64,000 nucleotides of DNA from positions 1,573,501 through 1,637,500 of the forward strand of contig CALSFV010000209.1 in NCBI GenBank assembly GCA_943737045.1. Reading direction: 5' to 3'. The notes beneath the pieces are model-generated. The model was not told the DNA's origin. It worked only from the letters and a program-made list of their open reading frames with translations, and did no database searches. The DNA comes from Parapristionchus giblindavisi. Lineage: Eukaryota; Nematoda; Chromadorea; Rhabditida; Diplogasteridae. A program made the translations under genes and the position numbers. Below are positions 36,229-48,836 of this stretch, piece by piece. Numbering within the stretch: position 1 is the stretch's first letter; each line of letters opens with the position of its first letter.

Positions 36229-38292
36229 TGAAACCACAAATATCATTGAACAGAACGTAGATTACACAAATAATTAATTAAGAAAGAAAAATTATGACAC
36301 TTGAGCAAGACTTGGCTAAGTGCCAGGAAAAACATTTTTGGGGACTACCTATTTCCCGGTTCCGGTTCTGTGATATCATCGGAACGATTTATTAATAAAT
36401 AAACATGATGATTTTGCTTAAAACACAATATAAAAATGCAATTCTCGCGGACTTACTAGATTAGAGTGAAAGAAAAATAATGAAAAGAAAGAGAGATCAC
36501 GAAAATGCCTCATTCGGCCATAATCGCCGTTGAATCACCAGAGTGGCTCAGAGTGCTTCTGGCGATTCATGATCCAATGAATTTTCGATGTACGATATTT
36601 GAGCCGGGTTTGAGCATAAGGGCATTTTCACTATAACTTTCATCGGTCTCCCCCCGGTATGTGTCTATGATGAAAGTATTGAGGCCCAGATCGAAAGTCC
36701 TCGCGAATGTCCGGCAGGGGGGTCAAAATGCTCGAGTCTTACCGAGCCGGTCTCTTAAAAATGCCCATGCGCATAGCCTTGCCCTACAATTCCCCGGTTT
36801 GCGCACAGCCTTTCCCCCAGCGTGCCCACATATGGTAGTCCCTGATATCGATTGATTTTGTTATGGTCTCATATTGGATTGGTTACTCTTACTCTGATAT
36901 CAATTGCATTTAGTAAGTAGACGGCGATTACTGTAGCTCAATGGTATACTGTAATATGGTGTGTATCGAATGGCTACCGTAGGTGACTACGAATACTGTT
37001 GCAGTCAGCTATAGTTGATCCGCAATTTCGAAAATGAATTTTAATTAATCAATATATAATCAATCAATATCAGGCTTCCTCTCCGTTTCGATCATTCGTA
37101 CCGTACGCCGTGACATTGCCCACTATAATCGTGATGAGGAAATAGTGATTATTGATTTTTTATTGTACCTCTTATTCTTAATTATTATATGGCAATTAAA
37201 TAGCTCATGTCTCGAGTCTCGTTATGTATTATTTTTATGTGGTATTTTTATCCATAGGATGGGGTGCAGCATTGCTTGTATGTGTTATAGTCGCGTTCAT
37301 ATCAAATCGTTGAAACTTGAAATTGACAGGATGAGACACTCGATGAGACTGGATGGAAACTCGTCCACGGTGATGTATTCCGTCCTCCGCCCCCATCAGG
37401 TACGGTAGTCTGGTGGTATCGTAAACTGACTATGGTGATCTTTGATCTATGATATTTGATCTTTGATCTTTCCTAGATGATCTTGGTCAACCTCGTTGGA
37501 ACGGGACTGCAGCTGATTGGCATGGTCTCGGTGACTGTTTGTAAGTTTATTATTTATTGGTATAAATGATTTTATTCATACATGGGAGTACCCGCTGTAA
37601 AACTAGAGATTTTCGAAAATTTGTGGAATGCCCCCTGTAAAAAAAGATAGTTTGATCTTTGATCTTTTGATCTCAGATCTTTATATTATTCACTGATTGA
37701 TCTAATTTATAGAACTACCACTGGTGATGGCGTTCGTTCGTCGTCAGCGGTGGATCGGCTGTTTATGGTAAGTGATCTTTGAACTTTGCTCTCTATATTT
37801 TGTATTTTGATTTCTTGCTCAAATTTGCCATTTGTAGTTTGATCTTTGATCTATCTGTGCTCATTTCAGTCATGCTCTACTCTGCCTTCTACTTTCACAC
37901 CAAATTGAGTATCGTCGGTTTCGTGCCAACCGTGCTCTACTTTGCCTACTCGGCTCTCATCGCCATCACTTTCTGGTTTGTAGTTTGATCTTTGAACCTT
38001 GATTATGTTTGTAGTTTGATCTTTGATACTTGATTATGTTTGTAGTTTCATCTTTGAGCCTTATTTTTGTTATTTGTTAAAACAGCGTGTGGCTTGTGGA
38101 ATCATCATGAGGTATTAGAAAAGAAATATGATCTGTTCCCTAAACACTAAAGTGACGGGTGTCTTTAATACATATTGTTAGTTTCAATCTTTGATCTTTG
38201 ATCTCTTCTTCAGGTTCCTCACTGGTACGATCGGATTCTATGCCGCCTACGCGTTCCTGTGCCGAATCTACGCTGCGGTCAAGATTGATTAG

Positions 38293-39181
38293 ATTTTATC
38301 GATTGATTGGTTTCAAATTATCGATTTATCGATTGATTTCAATTTTTATCCTTTTTTCGCTTATTTTCGCAACCTGTTTTGCCCCCGCAATTCGAGCTTT
38401 TGCAAGCTGCTTTGCATCACGAGCGCTCTATCCGGGGTAGTCCTACTGCCATTACCGTATTCCCCACTCCCTTTAAGCGACCACCCACCCTACCAGCCTA
38501 TCGCAAACTAACTCCCTCTTTAGTCATGCATTGCTATTTTTATACACAGCGGTAACACGTGGTCAGCCTAAGGCGCCTAATTACGGAGAGCTTTGGGCGT
38601 TTTGGGACGTACCTAACGATTAAGGTTTTATTCGTACATAAATACATTCCCCTCTTTTGTTTATATCTTTCACTGATCCCGCACCTATGTAGATACACGT
38701 TAACGGATTTTTTATCCAGCTTTGAACCCATTTTGAACCACGATTCAGGCTTAGTGACGAACGATAACTGTAAACCCGGAAATGTATTGATTGATTGATT
38801 GATTAATTATTATTCCCACCTCATAATTTTGTTTGTTTTTCCCCTCATAATAATTATTATTATTATGTTAATATCGTATATGTATATACACATATTTGCA
38901 TAGAAGAGGTATTTCTGTACACAGACAGATTTGATAAAGACTAAGATATACTGTAATTTGGTGTTTCATTATTGATCGATTACGGTATCAGTCCGGTAGG
39001 GAATCTCGTCCGTTTACTGATAGTAAGTGTCGTTTTGGTTCGTGAGCAAAGGTGGTTTTACTATGTAAAATAAATGAATAAGTCATAATGTACTAGTATA
39101 AGTTTGCATGCACATTGAAGTTTTAATTGTAAGATGTGGACTTTATTACATTAATAATTGTCATCGTAAATGAATTTGCGA
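38293..39181. other. T3 3' flank (left arm of palindrome 1)
   Basis: Same duplicated 3' block as after T1 and T2, containing GAGCGCTCTATCCGGGGTAG and TATCTTTCACTGATCC. No exon seen. It is mirrored at 48846-49735. Confidence 0.6.
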
Positions 39182-39190
39182 CTTCACAGT

Positions 39191-40051
39191 TTACATTACA
39201 TTTACATTTAATCAACTTTATCAGCTTTAATGGGTGTTTCGTAGCTGGGTTGCCATGAGGTTTCTCCATTCCGAACGATTGTACCTCGCCACTTGCAAGA
39301 ATTGTGGTCCAGCTGACTTCACGAAATCATCCCTCCATCTCTTAACTGGGCGACCTTGTTTCCTCTTGCAACTGGGGGTCCAATTGAGCACATTCAGCGT
39401 CCACCGATCATGACGCAATCTCGAGAGCCTCTCCACCCACAACCACTTCCGTTTCTCCGCCTCTCTAACAACGTCCTTGAATTTTGTAATGCCACGGATC
39501 TGCTCATTGGTCATCCGGTCAAGTATTGAAACACCGAGAATTTTGCGTTCGAGTCTACGCTGGGCAACTGACAGCATTTGCTTTTCACGTTTACTAAGGT
39601 ACCATGTTTCGGCGCCGTAAAGGAATGCTGGCAAGACCACACCATCAAAGAGCCGTTTTTTCAAATACATTGGACAACCCCTTCTCCGGAAGAATTCGGA
39701 ATATTTGACGAATGCCCAGTTCCCACTTCGAATTCTTCTGTGTATTTCCCCCTCAAACCGCTTTGATTCCAGAGTAATTTCCTGCCCCAAATAAACAACC
39801 CTCTCCTTCACCTTCACCTGATCTCCCGCGACAGTAACCAATTTACTTCTAGAGTTAGTGGCGAGAGCAACAGTTTTATTCCCATTAAGACGTAATCCCA
39901 CCTTTTGCAATTCCCCCTCCAATTCAGTAACCATAATCTGGGCCTGGCTAGCATTATGCGCTATGAGGACACAATCATCTGCGTATAGTAAATGTGATAG
40001 ATGTTCCCCATTGACCCTAACTCCCTTTTCCTCCCTTTTTCTTTTTTTTCT
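39191..40051 (-). mobile_element. RTE-like non-LTR retrotransposon 3' fragment (left arm)
   Basis: Flanked by a 9 bp target duplication CTTCACAGT (39182-39190 and 40052-40060). The minus-strand frame encodes the RT from its catalytic motif onward: LSHLLYADDCVLIAHNASQA, KTVALATNS, LPAFLYGAETWYLSKREKQM, LSVAQRRLERKILGV and RPVKRWRDDFVKSA, with a stop followed by a short TGTAAA-rich tail instead of poly(A), as is usual for RTE-type elements. It is 5'-truncated. The empty site is visible near 8931-8946 in front of D1. Confidence 0.9.
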
Positions 40052-40216
40052 CTTCACAGTGGAGAGAAAAAAAGAAAAAGAAAAAGAATGTGGGTGGTAT
40101 ATGGCTTATTCAGAAATAGGGATAAGACGCTAGCTTTCGGATTTTGCTTCAACAATTCTTTATGAATGATCACAAATCAATTGATGATTCTCCTAATTAC
40201 CGTATCCACTTACAGT

Positions 40217-42625
40217 ATGCCGGATCGGCCTCCTCCCACCGCTCAGAAAACACAAGGTGAAGATAATCTTAAGGTACGGATTAAACATTACTGCTAATAT
40301 GTCATTATTATTATATATGAACCAAAAATCATCCTACCATACCTCACGGCGCTGTTTAAGGGTATCGAAAACTTTTTTTCTTTACGAAACCAAAAGGTTA
40401 TATACATTATTTATTTATTATTAATAATAATATTTTTATTAATAGGACAACGGCACAGCTCGATTGCTTCTGATGCTGACGGGTCTTCTGGGTGGTCACA
40501 AGGTGTACTTGAGAAGATACCCTGAGGCCTTCCTGTATCTCACGACGTGCGGATTATTTTGTACAGGTTCGATGCGGTTGTGGTCCTTCTATTTTTTCTC
40601 CAATAAACATTATCATTTGTCTTTGTGATTCATTCGCAGTATTTAATTTAAAATATGTCTGGAAATGGGGTTTCCTATTATATTTCGTGCTATTATCACA
40701 TAGAATCATAGGTCGAATAGCTACGCTACATTTTTAATGCGGCTAAGTTTCCAAAAATAAAATCACAAATGGGACCAAGCTTCGTAGTTTGTAACGTACT
40801 TTTCGACCTATCCATAGATAAATCTCCAGTAGATTAAGCGGTAATTAATGCCTTGTATAGAAAAATCGATACAGCGATAATAGATCGATATGTCCAGGTC
40901 CCTTCTACGATACATTTTGTCTATCGGACGAAGTGAATCGACTGAATGAAGAGATCTTTCTCAATTCACCCGAGGAGAGGCAACTCAGAAGGCACATACG
41001 GTAAGGCTAATAGTTAAGCGGTTACTGTAATGAGAGTTTGTGGTACGCCTTTTCTCTCTGATCTGAAAGCCTTTTGGTTCAATTGACGAGGGTTGAGTGA
41101 ATGCAGGTTGAAGAGGGCTCCACCTGGTAAAGACTGGGCGAACAATGTATCTCGAAAATTGTGTCATGGGTCATCAGTCCCAGTCCTCAGGTGGTTTCTT
41201 GTTTCGGCTTCAGAAGAATTATGAGGAATTACTCTTTGTTAGCATGTGATTGGGACCAGAGATGGTAATAACGATTAACGAATTAACGAAAATCGACCTC
41301 AACATAACTTTTGCTACGGGTCATAAAGGAATCGGAACTAAACCAAAATCAGGGAAATAAATATAAGATACATTGCAAAGCTGCTTGCGCAGGAACCATA
41401 ATTTTAGAAGGCCTGTCTTCTGAACGGTAGGGACTCAAAATCGGTCCTCCCAACAAAAATTATTTTATGCCCTGAGGGCAAATGACGACCTGTGACTACC
41501 GTAATCTATGGGATAAACATTACTCGCCACTAGCATCATGTTAGCACCGAGAACGGGTCATTAGCACATCTAGAAGCTGAGTTATAAAGTTTGGGGGTCA
41601 ACGTTGCAACCCTGCTACAGCTTGAAATCGGAATCGGAACCATTCCGGATTGTTTGACTGTGCAGCCCTGGCAGGGTTCTCCACTCTCAAAATGTTGCAG
41701 AAGAACAGGACTTTTGGCTAAAGAAATAGAATTTTTCAAAAAGGTGTAATTAGATTGCGCTATCACTACGCAATAATGAACTTATTTAATATCACCAACA
41801 CATCATGGTTGCATTCCTTAATAAATTCTGTACATTGACTCAAAAGATCTGCTTGATTGCTTTCCCTTTATCAAACGTTGTAAAAAATGTAAAATTATCC
41901 GGAGACTTGTTGCCTACACTGTATATTGATTTCATGTGTAACATATAGTATACTATTTGTTAGAAGTTTTGTTGGATTATTGTTTTTCTTTTTACATTTC
42001 AGAGCAACGTAATATTTTCAAGTCATCGATATGATTTTGTATGGTCTTGTTTATATTTATTACGTTGTTTCGCCACATAAACATGCTGATTCATCCTTTT
42101 CAAAAATAGTACAAACGGAACAAAATATTTTGATCTTCCAAGAGTGTGGTAGATCAAAATATTTTGTTCCGTTAGTACTATTTTTTTTTCCAAAAAAAAC
42201 GCCCTCAAAAATCACATTTGAACGAGCCGGAACGAGCCGGAACGAACCGGAACGGAAGCGGAATAGGCGAGAATCACTCTCTAGCCGGCTGGAGGTGATT
42301 AGCATATCTCGAGTTTCGGCTGGGAGAGATAATCAAATTATCTCAACCAAAATTCCGCTATCCGTTTCGTTTCGTCACCTCTAGTTCTCGCCTACTCTCG
42401 CACAGACTACACTGGATGGCCAATGGCACTGGGAGTGAGCATGGCTGTGGCACTTGGTGAGTTCAAAGATCAAACTACAGTACTCTTAATTGTATAGTAA
42501 GATCTTTGATCTCTCCTCAAGGAGTGTACGTCATCGGCAATCTGGGAGACGAACGGCGATCGTTTGCCGAGATCTTCTTTGTCGTGTCGGGCCGAGATCT
42601 TCTTTGTCGAGTCATGGTGATTATG
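40217..42625 (+). pseudogene. TM2/DNAJC22-like gene, 5' half, copy D2
   Basis: Exons: 40217-40273 (MPDRPPPTAQKTQGEDNLK), 40446-40566 (NGTARLLLMLTGLLGGHKVY, then LRRYPEAFLYLTTCGLF), 40898-41000 (GPFYDTFCLSDEVNRLNEEI), 42406-42456 (DYTGWPMALGVSMAVAL) and 42522-42625 (GVYVIGNLGDERRSFAEIFF). This is the best N-terminal sequence of the family: a TM2 domain (two membrane segments joined by a GGHKVYLRR loop) followed by a VNRLNE segment like the post-TM2 region of DNAJC22. The exon for SVKFSLARFIVSMM is missing, replaced by inserted DNA (about 41240-42385). An 18 bp in-frame duplication (GAGATCTTCTTTGTCG repeated) lies in the last exon, whose acceptor is CAAG instead of CCAG. The gene stops at the palindrome centre. 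Confidence 0.75.
41240..42385. other. Inserted DNA replacing a D2 exon
   Basis: This stretch has no counterpart in D1, where the exon SVKFSLARF lies. It includes a strong hairpin (about 42107-42180; stem CGGAACAAAATATTTTGATC) and tandem GGAACGAGCC motifs. There are no recognisable genes; the open frames are mirrored in the right arm. Confidence 0.5.
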
Positions 42626-43814
42626 GTAAGTAATGGTATACTGTATGTATCGATGATTATAGATTGATTATCAGCATTAAGAATTTGTAACTTTCTTATG
42701 ATAAAGCTAGCATGATATTGATAGTGTAATGTATTAGCGCGCTTAATCACTGAAACGCGTATCGTAAATGTTGAAAGTGTAATCAAATGACGATGAGAAA
42801 CGTGAAATACTCTTGAACAAAGACATATTGTGAATGGGTCCATACTTTTTCGGCGTCCTCACAAGATTTTTTTTTTGTATGTTGAGAAGATTATCGATTG
42901 ATTAACGGTATTATGAATTTGTTAATAACTTGCACAGCTTACTGGAAGGAGATTGATCTTGAAATGTATTGACGCGGTTAATAGCTCACTGAAACGCAAA
43001 TAGCACATGTTGTATTTTCATAGCGATGAGAAATGGAGAAATGGTGGGAACCAAAATTAATTATTGTCTCGCTGCTCTCTCTTTCTTGCTCTGGAACAAA
43101 GACATTTTATGTGATTGCGACCATACATTTTCGCCCGCACAAGATTTTTATAACGTATGCAGTTGGTCGATTTTCGAATTTTTGCTTAAGACACCGGCTC
43201 GGTAAGATTCGAGGGTTGAGCCAGTGACCCCGGACATCGACCTCACCGATTTGGCTCAAATTTTTTTGTGGATACCCCCATGGCCCCCCATCGCAAAATG
43301 GGTATTCATTTGGGCTGGGTCCTTGAAACATAAATGTGGCGGGTTCTCGAAATTTGAAAACTCGATTTTCGCCAAAAAAAGTGGAGCGCCCTAGGTTCAA
43401 TGTTAGTGTCGATTAATTACAAGTATGCCTAGACAACAAAAACTCGCCATAAGACGGTTCGGATATCCGATCGCAAACTGATTTTTTTACTTCCTCAAAA
43501 CACATTAAAATTAATTCAAATTTTAAATTACAAAATCGCACAATTATTTTTGCCTTATCTTATAGAGCAAAAAATTCCGCGTCGAATGAGGGTAAAAATT
43601 GAAAAATCGATAGACCCCTGTTTTGAGAAAAATGGGCCTGACCATGACTCGAAAATATTTTTGTTTTCAAACCCCCTCATGTTTGTACTCATATTGAAGA
43701 TATTTTTGAGTAGAACAACTTTCATGTTGTACGTTTTGTCTGAAAATCATGTACAAGAGAGATACACACGATTTTGCAAAAAACTATTTTTATTTCGCTT
43801 AACTCAAAATTGGG
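42626..43814. other. Inner left arm: D2 intron plus part of an inverted-repeat element
   Basis: Intron-like sequence resembling the region after the D1 exon 11334-11408. From about 43190 it is an element bearing CCGGCTCGGTAAGATTCGAG and GACCCCGGACATCGACC. The element is cut at 43814, where the arm ends; on the right arm it is complete (44152-44836). No gene is seen. Confidence 0.55.
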
Positions 43815-44210
43815 TTGATTATTGATTTTATTCCACAGATCAAACTACACTTCCCAGCAAAGATCGAAGATCAAACTACAAAGATCAAATGCAATATACC
43901 ATTCATATCCGAGATCCTTGACCGTCATCTTCACACCAAACTCATTCGTCGTACTGCCTTTGGTCACGATCATGAATTGACTGCGAAAGATCAAAGATCA
44001 AACTACACGAGCGGGAGATCGAACTACAAACAAATCTTACCGATCCATGCACTGTTGTGATATGCCGATCATCAAGAGCACCATATTGAAGGCGAACAAT
44101 GAAACCCAGAACTGTAAAGATCAACGATCAAATAAAGATTAAAATTTAAGATACGGGCTCAGTAAGACTCCCGGTAGTGCCGGACATCGACCCCCCCCCC
44201 CCCTTGTGAC
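43815..44210 (-). other. Asymmetric spacer of palindrome 1, carrying D exons
   Basis: The 396 bp between the arms is present once. On the minus strand it contains two D exons in correct order: 44111-44041 (FWVSLFAFNMVLLMIGISQQ) and 43980-43900 (QFMIVTKGSTTNEFGVKMTV), each with its splice sites. They continue the minus-strand copy D2' of the right arm, so the right arm plus spacer is the natural gene order and the left arm is the added inverted copy. A 14-base C-run lies near 44190. Confidence 0.85.
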
Positions 44211-47200
44211 CAATTTTGAGTTAAGCGAAATAAAAATAGTTTTTTTTTGCAAAATCGTGTGTATCTCTCTTGTACATGATTTTCAGACAAAACGTACAAC
44301 ATGAAAGTTGTTCTACTCAAAAATATCTTCAATATGAGTACAAACATGAGGGGGTTTGAAAACAAAAATATTTTCGAGTCATGGTCAGGCCCATTTTTCT
44401 CAAAACAGGGGTCTATCGATTTTTCAATTTTTACCCTCATTCGACGCGGAATTTTTTGCTCTATAAGATAAGGCAAAAATAATTGTGCGATTTTGTAATT
44501 TAAAATTTTAATTAATTTTAATGTGTTTTGAGGAAGTAAAAAAATCAGTTTGCGATCGGATATCCGAACCGTCTTATGGCGAGTTTTTGTTGTCTAGGCA
44601 TACTTGTAATTAATCGACACTAACATTGAACCTAGGGCGCTCCACTTTTTTTAGCGAAAATCGAGTTTTCAAATTTCGAGAACCCGCCACATTTATGTTT
44701 CAAGGACCCAGCCCAAATGAATACCCATTTTGCGATGGGGGGCCATGGGGGTATCCACAAAAAAATTTGAGCCAAATCGGTGAGGTCGATGTCCGGGGTC
44801 ACTGGCTCAACCCTCGAATCTTACCGAGCCGGTGTCTTAAGCAAAAATTCGAAAATCGACCAACTGCATACGTTATAAAAATCTTGTGCGGGCGAAAATG
44901 TATGGTCGCAATCACATAAAATGTCTTTGTTCCAGAGCAAGAAAGAGAGAGCAGCGAGACAATAATTAATTTTGGTTCCCACCATTTCTCCATTTCTCAT
45001 CGCTATGAAAATACAACATGTGCTATTTGCGTTTCAGTGAGCTATTAACCGCGTCAATACATTTCAAGATCAATCTCCTTCCAGTAAGCTGTGCAAGTTA
45101 TTAACAAATTCATAATACCGTTAATCAATCGATAATCTTCTCAACATACAAAAAAAAAAATCTTGTGAGGACGCCGAAAAAGTATGGACCCATTCACAAT
45201 ATGTCTTTGTTCAAGAGTATTTCACGTTTCTCATCGTCATTTGATTACACTTTCAACATTTACGATACGCGTTTCAGTGATTAAGCGCGCTAATACATTA
45301 CACTATCAATATCATGCTAGCTTTATCATAAGAAAGTTACAAATTCTTAATGGTGATAATCAATCTATAATCATCGATACATACAGTATACCATTACTTA
45401 CCATAATCACCATGACTCGACAAAGAAGATCTCGGCCCGACACGACAAAGAAGATCTCGGCAAACGATCGCCGTTCGTCTCCCAGATTGCCGATGACGTA
45501 CACTCCTTGAGGAGAGATCAAAGATCTTACTATACAATTAAGAGTACTGTAGTTTGATCTTTGAACTCACCAAGTGCCACAGCCATGCTCACTCCCAGTG
45601 CCATTGGCCATCCAGTGTAGTCTGTGCGAGAGTAGGCGAGAACTAGAGGTGACGAAACGAAACGGATAGCGGAATTTTGGTTGAGATAATTTGATTATCT
45701 CTCCCAGCCGAAACTCGAGATATGCTAATCACCTCCAGCCGGCTAGAGAGTGACTCTCGCCTATTCCGCTTCCGTTCCGGTTCGTTCCGGCTCGTTCCGG
45801 CTCGTTCAAATGTGATTTTTGAGGGCGTTTTTTTTGGAAAAAAAAATAGTACTAACGGAACAAAATATTTTGATCTACCACACTCTTGGAAGATCAAAAT
45901 ATTTTGTTCCGTTTGTACTATTTTTGAAAAGGATGAATCAGCATGTTTATGTGGCGAAACAACGTAATAAATATAAACAAGACCATACAAAATCATATCG
46001 ATGACTTGAAAATATTACGTTGCTCTGAAATGTAAAAAGAAAAACAATAATCCAACAAAACTTCTAACAAATAGTATACTATATGTTACACATGAAATCA
46101 ATATACAGTGTAGGCAACAAGTCTCCGGATAATTTTACATTTTTTACAACGTTTGATAAAGGGAAAGCAATCAAGCAGATCTTTTGAGTCAATGTACAGA
46201 ATTTATTAAGGAATGCAACCATGATGTGTTGGTGATATTAAATAAGTTCATTATTGCGTAGTGATAGCGCAATCTAATTACACCTTTTTGAAAAATTCTA
46301 TTTCTTTAGCCAAAAGTCCTGTTCTTCTGCAACATTTTGAGAGTGGAGAACCCTGCCAGGGCTGCACAGTCAAACAATCCGGAATGGTTCCGATTCCGAT
46401 TTCAAGCTGTAGCAGGGTTGCAACGTTGACCCCCAAACTTTATAACTCAGCTTCTAGATGTGCTAATGACCCGTTCTCGGTGCTAACATGATGCTAGTGG
46501 CGAGTAATGTTTATCCCATAGATTACGGTAGTCACAGGTCGTCATTTGCCCTCAGGGCATAAAATAATTTTTGTTGGGAGGACCGATTTTGAGTCCCTAC
46601 CGTTCAGAAGACAGGCCTTCTAAAATTATGGTTCCTGCGCAAGCAGCTTTGCAATGTATCTTATATTTATTTCCCTGATTTTGGTTTAGTTCCGATTCCT
46701 TTATGACCCGTAGCAAAAGTTATGTTGAGGTCGATTTTCGTTAATTCGTTAATCGTTATTACCATCTCTGGTCCCAATCACATGCTAACAAAGAGTAATT
46801 CCTCATAATTCTTCTGAAGCCGAAACAAGAAACCACCTGAGGACTGGGACTGATGACCCATGACACAATTTTCGAGATACATTGTTCGCCCAGTCTTTAC
46901 CAGGTGGAGCCCTCTTCAACCTGCATTCACTCAACCCTCGTCAATTGAACCAAAAGGCTTTCAGATCAGAGAGAAAAGGCGTACCACAAACTCTCATTAC
47001 AGTAACCGCTTAACTATTAGCCTTACCGTATGTGCCTTCTGAGTTGCCTCTCCTCGGGTGAATTGAGAAAGATCTCTTCATTCAGTCGATTCACTTCGTC
47101 CGATAGACAAAATGTATCGTAGAAGGGACCTGGACATATCGATCTATTATCGCTGTATCGATTTTTCTATACAAGGCATTAATTACCGCTTAATCTACTG

Positions 47201-47810
47201 GAGATTTATCTATGGATAGGTCGAAAAGTACGTTACAAACTACGAAGCTTGGTCCCATTTGTGATTTTATTTTTGGAAACTTAGCCGCATTAAAAATGTA
47301 ACGTAGCTATTCGACCTATGATTCTATGTGATAATAGCACGAAATATAATAGGAAACCCCATTTCCAGACATATTTTAAATTAAATACTGCGAATGAATC
47401 ACAAAGACAAATGATAATGTTTATTAGAGAAAAAATAGAAGGACCACAACCGCATCGAACCTGTACAAAATAATCCGCACGTCGTGAGATACAGGAAGGC
47501 CTCAGGGTATCTTCTCAAGTACACCTTGTGACCACCCAGAAGACCCGTCAGCATCAGAAGCAATCGAGCTGTGCCGTTGTCCTATTAATAAAAATATTAT
47601 TATTAATAATAAATAAATAATGTATATAACCTTTTGGTTTCGTAGAGAAAAAAAGTTTTCGATACCCTTAAACAGCGCCGTGAGGTATGGTAGGATGATT
47701 TTTGGTTCATATATAATAATAATGACATATTAGCAGTAATGTTTAATCCGTACCTTAAGATTATCTTCACCTTGTGTTTTCTGAGCGGTGGGAGGAGGCC
47801 GATCCGGCAT
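43900..47810 (-). pseudogene. TM2/DNAJC22-like gene, copy D2' on the right arm plus spacer
   Basis: Minus-strand mirror of D2: exons 47810-47754 (ATG start), 47581-47461 (TM2 core), 47129-47027, 45621-45571 and 45505-45402. Unlike D2 it continues past the arm into spacer exons 44111-44041 and 43980-43900, then stops at 43815 before the FTNDRITRRR exon. It shares the missing SVKFSLARF exon and the 18 bp duplication with D2, so both defects predate the inverted duplication. A complete inverted-repeat element (44152-44836) sits in its intron. Confidence 0.75.
44152..44836. mobile_element. Inverted-repeat element at the palindrome boundary
   Basis: Left end GGGCTCAGTAAGACTC with GCCGGACATCGACC, and a right end complementary to it (GGTCGATGTCCGGGGTCACT, then CTTACCGAGCCGG). 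The inner end of palindrome 1 falls inside this element, so the left arm has only a truncated copy (43190-43814). Related termini also occur at 27235-27280 and 36690-36760 in the giant element. Confidence 0.6.
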
Positions 47811-47975
47811 ACTGTAAGTGGATACGGTAATTAGGAGAATCATCAATTGATTTGTGATCATTCATAAAGAATTGTTGAAGCAAAATCCGAAAGCTAGCGT
47901 CTTATCCCTATTTCTGAATAAGCCATATACCACCCACATTCTTTTTCTTTTTCTTTTTTTCTCTCCACTGTGAAG

Positions 47976-48836
47976 AGAAAAAAAAGAAAAAGGGAGGAAA
48001 AGGGAGTTAGGGTCAATGGGGAACATCTATCACATTTACTATACGCAGATGATTGTGTCCTCATAGCGCATAATGCTAGCCAGGCCCAGATTATGGTTAC
48101 TGAATTGGAGGGGGAATTGCAAAAGGTGGGATTACGTCTTAATGGGAATAAAACTGTTGCTCTCGCCACTAACTCTAGAAGTAAATTGGTTACTGTCGCG
48201 GGAGATCAGGTGAAGGTGAAGGAGAGGGTTGTTTATTTGGGGCAGGAAATTACTCTGGAATCAAAGCGGTTTGAGGGGGAAATACACAGAAGAATTCGAA
48301 GTGGGAACTGGGCATTCGTCAAATATTCCGAATTCTTCCGGAGAAGGGGTTGTCCAATGTATTTGAAAAAACGGCTCTTTGATGGTGTGGTCTTGCCAGC
48401 ATTCCTTTACGGCGCCGAAACATGGTACCTTAGTAAACGTGAAAAGCAAATGCTGTCAGTTGCCCAGCGTAGACTCGAACGCAAAATTCTCGGTGTTTCA
48501 ATACTTGACCGGATGACCAATGAGCAGATCCGTGGCATTACAAAATTCAAGGACGTTGTTAGAGAGGCGGAGAAACGGAAGTGGTTGTGGGTGGAGAGGC
48601 TCTCGAGATTGCGTCATGATCGGTGGACGCTGAATGTGCTCAATTGGACCCCCAGTTGCAAGAGGAAACAAGGTCGCCCAGTTAAGAGATGGAGGGATGA
48701 TTTCGTGAAGTCAGCTGGACCACAATTCTTGCAAGTGGCGAGGTACAATCGTTCGGAATGGAGAAACCTCATGGCAACCCAGCTACGAAACACCCATTAA
48801 AGCTGATAAAGTTGATTAAATGTAAATGTAATGTAA
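47976..48836 (+). mobile_element. RTE-like non-LTR retrotransposon 3' fragment (right arm)
   Basis: Mirror of 39191-40051 with the same 9 bp duplication (ACTGTGAAG at 47967-47975 and 48837-48845) and the same predicted protein. Its presence in both arms shows that the LINE inserted before the inverted duplication, or was copied by conversion. Confidence 0.9.

Larger units (their letters stand above)
27122..36834. mobile_element. Giant inverted-arm insertion (9713 bp) with unique core
   Basis: Flanked by a perfect 8 bp duplication GTAGTCCC (27114-27121 and 36835-36842). The ends are imperfect inverted repeats (CATAGGTGGGTGC on the left, CATATGTGGG read inward from the right). Left arm 27122-30964 and right arm 34928-36834 are inverted copies; the left is longer only because of a 1.9 kb nested element. 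The core 30965-34927 is asymmetric. Uninterrupted target sites survive in paralogues at 61935-61942 (T6) and 51186-51193 (beside T4), so this is an insertion and not part of the ancestral intron. Exon-like segments in the arms and core suggest cargo. No transposase family is recognised. Confidence 0.85.
26373..38292 (+). pseudogene. TM9SF4: TM9SF4-type nonaspanin, broken copy T3 split by a 9.7 kb insertion
   Basis: Exons: 26373-26450 (TEQDIRWTYS), 26630-about 26675 (VH, stop, EESEIPWAS), 26967-27033 (VDIHWFSILNSIIIVISLTG), 37074-about 37143 (FLSVSIIRTVRRDIAHYNRD), 37330-37399 (DETGWKLVHGDVFRPP), 37477-37540 (MILVNLVGTGLQLIGMV), 37713-37767, 37870-37975 and 38214-38292 (ends AAVKID). Damage: TGA for the Trp codon of HWEES and loss of an Arg-Trp pair; one extra C in the exon at 37330 (70 nt against 69 in T4 and T6); TGA inside NYHWWWR at 37713; deletion of all exons between MILVNL and NYHW. 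The intron after 27033 holds the giant element. From 37330 onward it is the left arm of palindrome 1. Confidence 0.82.

Noticed and set aside
39858..40133. 91-residue plus-strand frame (mirrored at 47894-48169)
   Set aside because: It is antisense to the RTE-like RT fragment, which has the YADD and downstream motifs.
44190..44204. C-run in the palindrome spacer as a G-quadruplex or origin signal
   Set aside because: A single homopolymer run lacks the four-tract pattern, and its length may be unreliable in sequencing.
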